Of a stretch of 64,000 nt of DNA, positions 57,187 through 64,000 are shown piece after piece (the stretch's first letter is position 1; each line of letters begins with the position of its first letter). Both the position numbers and the translations under genes were made by a program. This stretch comes from an uncultured Actinomycetes bacterium (GTDB lineage Bacteria > Actinomycetota > Actinomycetes > Actinomycetales > Bifidobacteriaceae), in NCBI GenBank assembly GCA_900314875.1, contig OMWX01000002.1:428396-492395 (forward strand), in the 5' to 3' direction. The notes under the pieces were generated by a model. The model ran no database searches. It was not told the origin of the DNA and saw only the letters and a program-made list of their open reading frames with translations.

Positions 57187-59064
57187 TCAGCCGTTCTTCG
57201 AAGCCGCGCGAATCTTGTCTTTCGTATCGCGATCCGTCGGAGCATCCGTAGCCAGAGCCGCAACAAAAGCCTCCTGCGGCACCTCGACGTGTCCGAGCAT
57301 TTTCATGCGCTTCTTTCCGGCTTTCTGCTTCTCCAAAAGCTTGCGTTTTCTCGTTATATCTCCGCCGTAGCATTTCGCAAGAACATCCTTGCGAAGAGCG
57401 CGAATGGTCTCACGGGCAATAATTCTTGAACCGATTGCCGCCTGAATCGGAATCTCAAACTGCTGTCTGGGAATCAGCTCGCGAAGTTTTTTGGTCATCA
57501 TAACGCCGTAAGAATAAGCCTTATCGCGGTGAACAATCGCACTGAAAGCGTCAATCTTGTCGCCTTGGATAAGAATATCGACTTTCACCAAATCCGCCGC
57601 CTGCTCGCCGTCCTCGCGATAATCCAGGCTGGCATAACCGCGCGTGCGGCTTTTCAGCTGATCGAAAAAGTCAAATACGATCTCCGCCAGAGGAATGCGA
57701 TAATGCATTTCAACGCGTTCGGTGCCGATATACTCCATCGTGCCCATCTGACCGCGATGTTCCTGACACAAATCCATGACTGCGCCTATAAACTCTTTCT
57801 GAGTAATAATGTCTGCCGCTACGACAGGTTCGACAATCTGTTTGATCTTCCCTTCGGGAAATTCACTCGGATTGGTCACATGATGAACCGATCTGTCTTC
57901 CATTGTCACATCGTAAGTAACGTTGGGCGCAGTCGAAATAAGATCAAGCCCGAATTCGCGCCGCAGTCTTTCACACACGATTTCCATATGCAGCAGACCC
58001 AAAAATCCGCAGCGAAAACCGAAGCCCAGAGCAACCGAAGTTTCAGGCTCGTAAATAAGCGCGGCGTCGTTGAGTTTAAGCTTGTCGAGCGCGTCGCGCA
58101 AATCCGGGAACTGAGCATTGTCAATCGGAAAAAGACCGGCATAAACCATGGGATTGGGATCCTGATATCCCGCGAGAGGCTCTTTCGCGCCGTTCGGCTC
58201 GCATGTAATCGTGTCTCCGACCTTGGATTGCCGCACGTCTTTCACGCCGGTGATAATGTATCCGACTTCTCCGGCAGACAATGCATCCACAGGCATCATT
58301 TCAGGGCTGATAACGCCGATTTCCGTAGGCTCGTGAACCGTTCCCAGTCCCATCATCGCAATGCGCTGACGCGATTTCAAAGTGCCGTCAGTCATGCGAA
58401 TATAGGTCACGATTCCGCGATAAGCGTCGTAAACCGAGTCGAAAATCAAAGCTCTCGCGCTTGCCTCGGGGTCTCCGTGAGGAGCCGGGATATCAACTAT
58501 AATGCGGTCGAGAAGCTCTTTTACGCCTTCGCCGGTTTTGCCGGACACTCGCAGAATATCGTCGGGAGAACATCCGATAAGAGAAGCGATTTCCTCTGCA
58601 TATTTGTCAGGTTCCGCAGAAGGCAAGTCAATTTTGTTCAAAACAGGAATAATGGTCAGATCGTTGTTGATAGCCATATACAGGTTCGAAAGAGTCTGCG
58701 CTTCGATTCCTTGGGTCGCATCGACAAGCAGCACAGCCCCTTCGCAAGCAGCCAGGGCGCGCGAAACTTCGTAAGAAAAATCAACGTGTCCGGGCGTGTC
58801 AATCATTCCCAGCGCATATTCTGTTCCGTCGTAAACCCACGGAACGCGCACAGCCTGAGATTTAATCGTAATGCCGCGCTCCTGTTCGATATCCATCCGG
58901 TCGAGAAAGCGATCGTGCATCTGCCGCTGTTCGACTATCTGCGAAAGCTGCAAAATGCGGTCTGCGACCGTAGATTTGCCGTGATCGATATGCGCGATAA
59001 TGCAAAAGTTGCGTATAAGCGACTGTTCAGTTTCTCCCGGCTTGTTCTTTGATTCTACCGCCAC
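57187..59064 (-). CDS. lepA: Translation elongation factor 4 (LepA)
   Basis: A 625-residue ribosome-associated GTPase that can back-translocate tRNAs. G1 [10 protein letters not shown]3 DTPGHVDF and G4 NKIDLP motifs are intact, and the C-terminal domain characteristic of EF4 is present. Length is usual for the family. The start is GTG with GGGGGAAAG upstream. It is divergent from rpsT. Confidence 0.96.
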   Translation of the reverse strand: MAVESKNKPGETEQSLIRNFCIIAHIDHGKSTVADRILQLSQIVEQRQMHDRFLDRMDIEQERGITIKSQAVRVPWVYDGTEYALGMIDTPGHVDFSYEVSRALAACEGAVLLVDATQGIEAQTLSNLYMAINNDLTIIPVLNKIDLPSAEPDKYAEEIASLIGCSPDDILRVSGKTGEGVKELLDRIIVDIPAPHGDPEASARALIFDSVYDAYRGIVTYIRMTDGTLKSRQRIAMMGLGTVHEPTEIGVISPEMMPVDALSAGEVGYIITGVKDVRQSKVGDTITCEPNGAKEPLAGYQDPNPMVYAGLFPIDNAQFPDLRDALDKLKLNDAALIYEPETSVALGFGFRCGFLGLLHMEIVCERLRREFGLDLISTAPNVTYDVTMEDRSVHHVTNPSEFPEGKIKQIVEPVVAADIITQKEFIGAVMDLCQEHRGQMGTMEYIGTERVEMHYRIPLAEIVFDFFDQLKSRTRGYASLDYREDGEQAADLVKVDILIQGDKIDAFSAIVHRDKAYSYGVMMTKKLRELIPRQQFEIPIQAAIGSRIIARETIRALRKDVLAKCYGGDITRKRKLLEKQKAGKKRMKMLGHVEVPQEAFVAALATDAPTDRDTKDKIRAASKNG

Positions 59065-59177
59065 AGCTTTCCCCCGTTCATTCGAACCCGCGATTAATCA
59101 TGATTAAATATCCTGATTTAATATATAGCACAAACACAAGGCGAACAGCACAAATGCGCAGCTGTGCGCAATGCGTC

Positions 59178-59183
59178 TTGACA
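59178..59183 (+). promoter_or_regulatory. -35-like box of a possible rpsT promoter
   Basis: A perfect TTGACA on the plus strand, 82 bases before the rpsT start. The candidate -10 is poor, since TATGTT at 59209 is too far away. Confidence 0.3.
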
Positions 59184-59264
59184 GCAAGGCTGTTTTTTTC
59201 TTTGCCTTATGTTATTATTTTGCTTGTATGTCCGGTAACTAATCGAATTCGTTTGGAGACAGAA

Positions 59265-59525
59265 TTGGCTAATATTAAGTCACAGAAGAAGCGCGTGCGC
59301 ACAAATGAAAAAGCGCATAAGCGCAATGTTGCTTACAAAAGCGAACTGAAAACCTACATTCGCAAGACTCGCGAAGCCATCGCAGCCGGCGACAAGGCAA
59401 ACGCAGAAGCAGCTTATGCCGTTGCCGCAAGAAAGCTTGACAAGGCTGCCAGCCGCGGCGTTATTCACAAGAATCAGGCTGCAAACCGCAAGTCTGCTCT
59501 TGCTTTGGCAATAAACGCTCTGTAA
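59265..59525 (+). CDS. rpsT: 30S ribosomal protein bS20
   Basis: An 86-residue, strongly basic helical-bundle protein. It begins (TTG)[20 protein letters not shown], the standard bS20 start, and ends with [22 protein letters not shown] at 59265 is clearly the start, because GGAG lies 7 bases upstream and the family motif follows immediately. The frame stays open upstream but lacks bS20 homology. It is the only plus-strand gene between 14.5 and 62 kb. Confidence 0.96.
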   Translation: MANIKSQKKRVRTNEKAHKRNVAYKSELKTYIRKTREAIAAGDKANAEAAYAVAARKLDKAASRGVIHKNQAANRKSALALAINAL

Positions 59526-59554
59526 GATTTCTGCGCAAATCGCGCAAATTTGCT

Positions 59555-59589
59555 AAAACCGCCGCTTGCTTTGCGCTGCGGCGGTTTTT
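59555..59589 (+). terminator. Intrinsic terminator of rpsT
   Basis: AAAACCGCCGC (59555-59565) pairs with GCGGCGGTTTT (59578-59588) and is followed by Ts. It also has a T-run in the other orientation. Confidence 0.92.
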
Positions 59590-59922
59590 CATATCTGCAT
59601 GTTTGAGAATACATATGTTTGAATACGTATGCTCAACTGCGTATCTGCATACATATTTGAATGCAGATCGGATTGCATATTTGATTGAGAACTTCTCAAA
59701 CTGTTCAAGCTGATTTTACGCGCAGATTCGCACTATACAGAGCAAAGCCGGTCCTGTCTGCGCGCTGTTTTGCTCTGCACACTGCCTTTTAAGTTTACAA
59801 TTCGCCAATGCGCCGGGAATGCGCATATAACGCAATACAAAGAAATTTAACGCAGAACTCAACCGGCTTGCTGCTGAACAGCCGCCCGAGCAACCGTCAA
59901 AACGGCTGTCAAAACGCAGATG
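59590..59922. other. 333-base spacer with inverted and direct repeats
   Basis: GTTTGAGAA (59601-59609) is complementary to TTCTCAAAC (59693-59701). Between them ATACATATGTTTGAAT and ATACATATTTGAAT are near-repeats. No gene is supported. Only the 3' end of ilvE (minus) adjoins. Confidence 0.5.
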
Positions 59923-61050
59923 TTACTGAACTTTCCACATCCAGTCGTGTTTGTCTTCGACTTCACCCATCTGAATGCCCAGAAGCTTTTCTCGCAAAGC
60001 GCAAGTGTATTCTCCCGGCTGACCACCGTTTACGGTCAAATCAAATTTTTCAGACTTCAAACGTCCGATCGGCGTTACGATTGCCGCCGTTCCGCAGGCA
60101 AATATCTCGGCAACTTCCCCGCTCTTAATGTCTTCAATCAAATCGTCGAGCTTAATCATTTTTTCAACGACATCGCGATTCTCGTCTGCCGCAAGCTGAA
60201 TAATCGAACGGCGAGTGACTCCGGGAAGAATAGTGCCCGTAAGACAGGGCGTTTCAAGATGTCCGTCCTTGTACATAACAAACATGTTCATGCCGCCCAG
60301 CTCTTCAAGATATGTTTTTGTTGCAGCGTCGACAAAGCAGACCTGTTCGCAGCCATGGTCAATTCCTATGTATTCGCCCACAAGCGAAGCAGAATAGTTT
60401 CCGCCGCATTTTGCGAATCCCGTTCCGCCCGGTCCTGTGCGGAACCAAGTATCTTCAACCCAAATGTTTACAGGCTTTACACCGCCCTTAAAATAAGGGC
60501 CTGAAGGCGAAGCGATAACGCAGTATTCAACCTCTTTGGCTTTGCGCACGCCCAAAAACGGCTCGGAAGCAAACATGAAGGGACGCATATACAGAGTATA
60601 TTCGCGACGGGAGGGAACCCAGGCATTGTCTCGCTTAACCAAAGCCGCAATCGAACCGATAAAATCTTCAAACGAAAGCTGCGGAAGAGCCAGACGAGTC
60701 GCGGAATTTTGAAAACGTTCCGCATTCGCGTCGGGACGAAAAAGCCAAATCGAACCGTCGGCATGACGGTATGCTTTAAGTCCTTCAAAAATTTCCTGCG
60801 CATAATGAAGCACCGAAGCTCCGGGATCCAGTTTCAGCGGTCCGTAAGGTTCTATGCGGCGGTCAGTCCACCCTTCGCCTTCAGTCCACGTAATATGCGC
60901 CATATGATCCGAGAACAAAACTCCGAATGCGGGCTTGTCTATAAGCTCTTTTCGTTTTGTATCGGACGCCGGATTTTCATTGGCAAACACTTCGAAACGC
61001 GAAGCCATCTTTTCGATTTTCGACGGATCATGATGTGACAAACCGGACAC
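59923..61050 (-). CDS. ilvE: Branched-chain amino acid aminotransferase IlvE
   Basis: A 375-residue fold-type IV PLP enzyme that transaminates the keto acids of Leu, Ile and Val with glutamate. The lysine-containing motif GTGFAKCGGNYSAS, LEELGGMNMF and the TGTILPGVTR phosphate loop are visible, typical of the group resembling mycobacterial IlvE. GTG at 61050 is chosen because GAGG lies 4 bases upstream. ATGs at 61065 and 61074, or a later ATG at 61008, are alternatives. It uses glutamate made by GltBD. Confidence 0.93.
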   Translation of the reverse strand: MSGLSHHDPSKIEKMASRFEVFANENPASDTKRKELIDKPAFGVLFSDHMAHITWTEGEGWTDRRIEPYGPLKLDPGASVLHYAQEIFEGLKAYRHADGSIWLFRPDANAERFQNSATRLALPQLSFEDFIGSIAALVKRDNAWVPSRREYTLYMRPFMFASEPFLGVRKAKEVEYCVIASPSGPYFKGGVKPVNIWVEDTWFRTGPGGTGFAKCGGNYSASLVGEYIGIDHGCEQVCFVDAATKTYLEELGGMNMFVMYKDGHLETPCLTGTILPGVTRRSIIQLAADENRDVVEKMIKLDDLIEDIKSGEVAEIFACGTAAIVTPIGRLKSEKFDLTVNGGQPGEYTCALREKLLGIQMGEVEDKHDWMWKVQ

Positions 61051-61380
61051 TGTTCCTCTTTTCATGTTTTTCATGTTTTTTGCAGTCAACGTTCGCACAA
61101 AGCCCTATACAAGTTTGCAAGCTTATACAAAGCTTAAAAAGCACTTCATCAATAATACCACCCGCAAGCGATGCCGAATGCGATGCTGATTTCATTGCCG
61201 GTCGCTTTGCAGAACGCAATGCCAAACGCAATGCCAAACGCGCTGTCGGATGTGCCGCCAAAAAACGGAATGCAAAAACGGAACCCGCTCCGACTTTTGC
61301 CGGATGCGAATTCCGTTTTCAAATATCGCTGCTTATTATCATTGCGAATTATTGCCGCAAATGCGCGACAGAGAAGAAAA
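61051..61380. repeat. Spacer with 12-bp tandem repeat between rplY and ilvE
   Basis: AACGCAATGCCA occurs twice in tandem at 61213-61236, followed by a partial third copy, with degenerate relatives (GATGCCGAATGCG) just before. No T-rich terminator hairpin was found for rplY. No gene is supported. Confidence 0.55.
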
Positions 61381-61971
61381 TCACTTCTCTTCCGACGCGT
61401 CGGCTGCGACTTCTTCTTCAGCATCCGCGCTGCCGGAAGGAGCGTTAAGAGTTACGACAGTTTCGTTAGGATCGGTCTGAGCAAGCTCTGCGCCTTCGGG
61501 CAGAACGATATCCTTGGCATAAACCTTGCTTCCGCCCATCAAACCGTCAATGCTTACGTTTACGCGCTCAGGCAGAGCAGTAACGTCCGCGCGAATCGAA
61601 AGAGTCTGAACTCCGAGGAACGGAACGGCAGAACCCTTGGGCGTACCTTCGACGAATACGGGAACTTCAACAACAAGCTTTTCGCCGGCTTTTACTTCAT
61701 AGAAGTCGATGTGTTCCACAATGCGCTTAACGGGATTGCGCTGAACATCTTTAACAACCGCATGCTTAGATTCTCCGCCGAACTTAATTTCAAACAGAGC
61801 ATTCTTGTGGCGCAAAGCGTTTGTGGTTTCGCGCATGGGAAGCTGAACAAATGCGGGCTGCTCTCCGCCTGCATAAATAGTTGCGGGAATAAGCTGAGCT
61901 ACGCGCAAACGGCGAGCCGCCCCCTTTCCGAATTCGGTGCGCACGTCGCCTTCAAGAACGATATCAGCCAT
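61381..61971 (-). CDS. rplY: 50S ribosomal protein bL25 (long CTC form)
   Basis: A 196-residue 5S rRNA-binding protein with the two-domain CTC/TL5 architecture. The N-terminal bL25 domain has RTEFGKGAARRLR, and the second beta domain includes VEVPVFVEGTPKG. A Glu/Ala-rich acidic tail closes it. AAGGAG lies 6 bases before the ATG. The native-looking DNA ends about 290 bases upstream of this gene. Confidence 0.95.
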   Translation of the reverse strand: MADIVLEGDVRTEFGKGAARRLRVAQLIPATIYAGGEQPAFVQLPMRETTNALRHKNALFEIKFGGESKHAVVKDVQRNPVKRIVEHIDFYEVKAGEKLVVEVPVFVEGTPKGSAVPFLGVQTLSIRADVTALPERVNVSIDGLMGGSKVYAKDIVLPEGAELAQTDPNETVVTLNAPSGSADAEEEVAADASEEK

Positions 61972-62263
61972 TTTATTCTCCTTAAAATCTGTTGTATTCG
62001 AAATTTAATGTCTTCAACGGCATACCGACACATTTTAAGGAATTGCAAATCTGCACATAATTGCATAAGCATAAAGCCTTGCAAACCCTAAAGCCGAGTC
62101 GATAACGGAAGAAAACAGCCGCAAAAATTCGCAGCGATTTGCTTCCCTCGCCAAAGCGTCACGGAAAATTCTATCACAAACCCGCGAAAAATGCTGCTTC
62201 TTTAAGCTTTAAGCAAAATAAGCTGCACCCCGCTCCGGCAATAACCTTAATGTCGGGCACGTC

Positions 62264-62557
62264 CATTGCCTCTTTGAGCTTATCAAGAAGGCAAACAACA
62301 AGCAGGACTACGACGCCATCGCCGATGAGATTTTCCGCCTCCGGGAGCAGAAGGAACAGTCCGAAGTTGACAGCCACCACCGGGAAGAGACCATGAACCG
62401 AATCAAGGAGCTGCAAAGCTTCATCGCCAAACAGAAAACTGACATCACGGAGTTTGATGAGGCTCTGGTAAAAAAGCTCATCGAGAAGATCATCGTCTTT
62501 GCCGACCACTTCACCGTGGAATTCAAATCAGGGCTTGCAATCGAAATCGAAGCATAA
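62264..62557 (+). pseudogene. C-terminal fragment of a large serine recombinase
   Basis: About 97 residues remain, with the coiled-coil KKANNKQDYDAIADEIFR, then EFDEALVKKLIEKIIVFAD and the ending FTVEFKSGLAIEIEA before the stop. This is the C-terminus typical of recombinases on Clostridia conjugative and mobilisable transposons. There is an in-frame stop at 62219, and no recombinase-like sequence lies upstream, so the catalytic Ser domain is missing. Codon use is rich in gcc, ctc and gag, unlike nearby genes. Confidence 0.85.
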
Positions 62558-62559
62558 AA

Positions 62560-62601
62560 CAAGGCTTCCCTTATTACCGTAATGGCAATGTGGGAGCCTT
62601 G
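62560..62601 (-). terminator. Hairpin between recombinase remnant and catA-like gene
   Basis: CAAGGCTTCCC (62560-62570) pairs with GGGAGCCTTG (62592-62601) with one bulged T. On the minus strand a TTGTTTTA tract follows, fitting termination of the acetyltransferase gene. Confidence 0.65.
62584..62601 (+). repeat. 18-bp direct repeat, left copy
   Basis: GGCAATGTGGGAGCCTTG, identical to the copy at 63317-63334. The two copies bracket the acetyltransferase gene, and the flanking bases differ. Confidence 0.9.
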
Positions 62602-62628
62602 TGGCAAGTTCCTATACCTTTTTCTCAA

Positions 62629-63279
62629 TCATCTCTTTACAAATAACGTGATTTCCTGCTCCAAGAGCCTAAATACATTTGCCACCAGATAACCATCAGC
62701 AATCGCATGATTTAGACGGACAGTCACAGGCATCACAAGTCTGCCGTTTTCCTCCCTGTATTTTCCCCAGTTGATGACAGGCGCAAAAAACATATGAACA
62801 TCGGGCAGTTCAAGATGCATGGCATCATAAGACAGCCACGGTATACATGACGCATCAAACCAGTTGGGATGATTCATAATATCAAAACCATATTCTCTGG
62901 TCTTTTTTGCCTCTTCAGCATCACGCAGAGCTTCTGCGTAGAATTTCTCATAATCTTCATCGTATTCTGTATAGACAAGCGTGAAGGTTTCTGTATCATC
63001 ATGAAAGATATACTGTATGGGATTGATCACATCATAACAGATCAGTTCGTCCGTTTCCCTAAGATACCCCATCCTGTAATCCTCGCGGGAATTCAGAACC
63101 TTTGACAGGATAAAAAGAAAGTTGATGTAAAACTTTGTCCCGATCTCTTTGGAATGATGAACAAGATCGGTAACATCAATCCTCGCTGTCATGGAAGTCG
63201 AACACGCACAATCTTCTGTGAAATGACGGAACACGCCTTTTCTATAGTAAGTTTCTTTATCGATCACCTTATAATTCAT
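62629..63279 (-). CDS. cat: Type A chloramphenicol O-acetyltransferase
   Basis: A 216-residue trimeric acetyltransferase that inactivates chloramphenicol with acetyl-CoA. The C-terminal catalytic motif HAIADG carries the general-base His191, and internal landmarks such as IFHDDTETF and IPWLSYDA fit the family (the HAIADG motif is a variant of the usual HHAVCDG). GAGG precedes the ATG by about 10 bases. Divergence from the classical enzymes is visible, so the exact allele and its resistance level cannot be told. It is the only antibiotic-resistance-type gene in the window and sits in imported DNA. Confidence 0.85.
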   Translation of the reverse strand: MNYKVIDKETYYRKGVFRHFTEDCACSTSMTARIDVTDLVHHSKEIGTKFYINFLFILSKVLNSREDYRMGYLRETDELICYDVINPIQYIFHDDTETFTLVYTEYDEDYEKFYAEALRDAEEAKKTREYGFDIMNHPNWFDASCIPWLSYDAMHLELPDVHMFFAPVINWGKYREENGRLVMPVTVRLNHAIADGYLVANVFRLLEQEITLFVKR

Positions 63280-63316
63280 ACTGCGTCAACCTCATATATG
63301 GCCGCCTGTTGGTGCC

Positions 63317-63334
63317 GGCAATGTGGGAGCCTTG
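63317..63334 (+). repeat. 18-bp direct repeat, right copy
   Basis: GGCAATGTGGGAGCCTTG, identical to 62584-62601. It lies 38 bases beyond the acetyltransferase start. Confidence 0.9.
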
Positions 63335-63356
63335 GTGTGTCTAAAAATGTAGTCGG

Positions 63357-63878
63357 TCATTTCAAAAGTAGTTTTATTACTTGTTCATAATCCTCGTCGA
63401 TCAGAGTGACAGACTCGCCATTCTCATAGCAGCCCCTGATGTACGCCTGATTATCTTCTCTCAACTGCTGAACCGTAATATCCTCGTCTTCAAACCTTGA
63501 TTCAATGTCAGAAGAATGTGCTTTTATCTCATCGAAATGTACATCAATGTAATTATCCGTCATTGCAAGGCATATAAATCGAATGTTTTCCAGATACTTG
63601 TCATCAAAATCCGTCCGCCAATCAAACGGAATATAGCAGCCCTCCACAATCAGGTTTTGCTCATTCTCGATTGAGGTCTTTATCATTTCCCGGACGATTG
63701 GCCAAAGATACCCTGTTAACTCATCATCGTCTTCAGGTGTGAGATTGGTATTTCCACTCCGGATCAGTCCCATTTTCAAGTGATCGATGGACAGATACGG
63801 ATAGTTGTATTTTTCGAGCATCTTTTGTGCAAGAAGCGTTTTTCCGGTGTGTGATGCACCCGTAATCAGTATGATCAT
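63357..63878 (-). CDS. Small P-loop kinase-like protein
   Basis: A 173-residue protein with a Walker A loop GASHTGKT at residues 7-14 right after the first beta strand, and the YLSIDHLKMGLI segment typical of zeta-toxin- or adenylylsulphate-kinase-like P-loop enzymes. The substrate is unknown. ATG 63878 is chosen because GAGG lies 5 bases upstream and the P-loop follows. A frame to 63998 is ignored, because it overlaps a better reading in another frame, the tail of the gene at 63904. Confidence 0.65.
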   Translation of the reverse strand: MIILITGASHTGKTLLAQKMLEKYNYPYLSIDHLKMGLIRSGNTNLTPEDDDELTGYLWPIVREMIKTSIENEQNLIVEGCYIPFDWRTDFDDKYLENIRFICLAMTDNYIDVHFDEIKAHSSDIESRFEDEDITVQQLREDNQAYIRGCYENGESVTLIDEDYEQVIKLLLK

Positions 63879-63903
63879 TTTTTCCTCGTCAAGATTAAAT
63901 TTG

Positions 63904-64000
63904 TCAGTATCGGTCTCCATATTCCTTTCGTGCTTCTGCCGTCCATTTGGAGATGAAATCCGTCTTCGCATCTGTATATGCATCCCGGTCATGCTCATAT
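63904..64000 (-). CDS. GrpB-family protein, C-terminal end only
   Basis: The last 31 codons of a gene that enters from beyond the window. The end reads as a helical HDRDAYTDAKTDF followed by a basic Lys-Trp-Ala segment, which fits the C-terminus of GrpB (UPF0157) proteins, a nucleotidyltransferase-fold family. The kinase-like gene starts 25 bases later, so the two are probably in one transcript. Family assignment rests on a short stretch. Confidence 0.55.
   Translation of the reverse strand, partial: YEHDRDAYTDAKTDFISKWTAEARKEYGDRY

Larger units (their letters stand above)
62264..64000. mobile_element. Remnant of a Firmicutes-type mobile island carrying chloramphenicol resistance
   Basis: From about 62264 to the window end, the genes and codon choice differ from the core. 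A truncated serine recombinase, a chloramphenicol acetyltransferase, a P-loop kinase and a GrpB-like tail follow in close succession. Catalytic and N-terminal parts of the recombinase are gone, so this copy is not self-mobile. The right boundary is outside the window. Confidence 0.75.

Noticed and set aside
57529..59052. Plus-strand frame of 507 codons opposite lepA
   Set aside because: LepA on the minus strand has all GTPase motifs, and the plus-strand product has a Arg/Asn/His-rich composition typical of a shadow frame.
61028..61261. Minus-strand repetitive ORF between rplY and ilvE
   Set aside because: It results from the 12-bp tandem repeat and lacks a start signal or homology.
62174..62509. 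Minus-strand frame opposite the recombinase remnant
   Set aside because: The plus-strand reading matches a known recombinase C-terminus, so this is a shadow.
63879..63998. N-terminal extension of the kinase-like protein
   Set aside because: In this stretch another frame reads as the end of a GrpB-like protein with a stop at 63904, and the strong ribosome-binding site is at the later ATG.

Overview
The window comes from a mid-GC actinobacterium, most likely a member of the Bifidobacteriaceae (Bifidobacterium, Gardnerella, Scardovia or Alloscardovia type). This is inferred from gene content: RbpA, a GarA-like FHA protein, the DUF881/small-basic-protein cluster, PafBC-HelY synteny, GlnE, a fused cytidylate kinase/Der GTPase, a fused TrpC/TrpB, and a eukaryotic-type UDP-glucose pyrophosphorylase. 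Almost everything up to about 62.2 kb is ordinary core chromosome with strong ribosome-binding sites and short spacers. No database search was possible, so names rest on motifs, lengths and gene order.

Layout. 1-14.5 kb is mostly plus strand: the end of purH, a small membrane protein, an aquaporin (minus), rluB-cmk/der, tRNA-Pro(GGG), UDP-glucose pyrophosphorylase, then pafBC - small membrane protein - helY, rbpA and a HAD phosphatase. From 14.8 to 34 kb one long minus-strand series reads, in transcription order, rpsB-tsf-pyrH-frr-cdsA-rlmN-hisF-hisI-trpE-trpCB-trpA-lgt-rpe-hisE-hisG-pgsA-DUF881-sbp-DUF881-garA-merR. From 34 to 62 kb, still mostly minus: def, an acyl-CoA synthetase, a DUF6459-like protein, glnE, metF, metE, a SixA-like phosphatase, trmI with an ABC ATPase, a small membrane protein, gltB-gltD, hemW, lepA, rpsT (plus strand), ilvE and rplY.

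The last 1.7 kb (about 62,260 to 64,000) is different. It holds the C-terminal remnant of a Firmicutes-type serine recombinase, a type A chloramphenicol acetyltransferase flanked by an 18-bp direct repeat, a small P-loop kinase, and the tail of a GrpB-like protein that runs off the window. Codon choice there (many gcc, ctc and gag codons in the recombinase part) differs from the neighbours. I read it as a decayed mobile resistance island.

Functional links: translation and RNA modification (rpsB, tsf, frr, lepA, rpsT, rplY, rluB, rlmN, trmI, def), amino-acid synthesis (his, trp, met, ilvE, gltBD), nitrogen control (glnE, GarA, GOGAT), and envelope synthesis (pgsA, cdsA, lgt, UDP-glucose). The points most worth a second look are the cargo island, the TatA-position membrane protein between pafBC and helY, the GarA ETT motif together with gltBD and glnE, a probable leaderless acyl-CoA synthetase mRNA, a 23-A homopolymer before rbpA, and recurrent low-complexity expansions inside otherwise conserved enzymes. 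I did not find a clearly new biological system.
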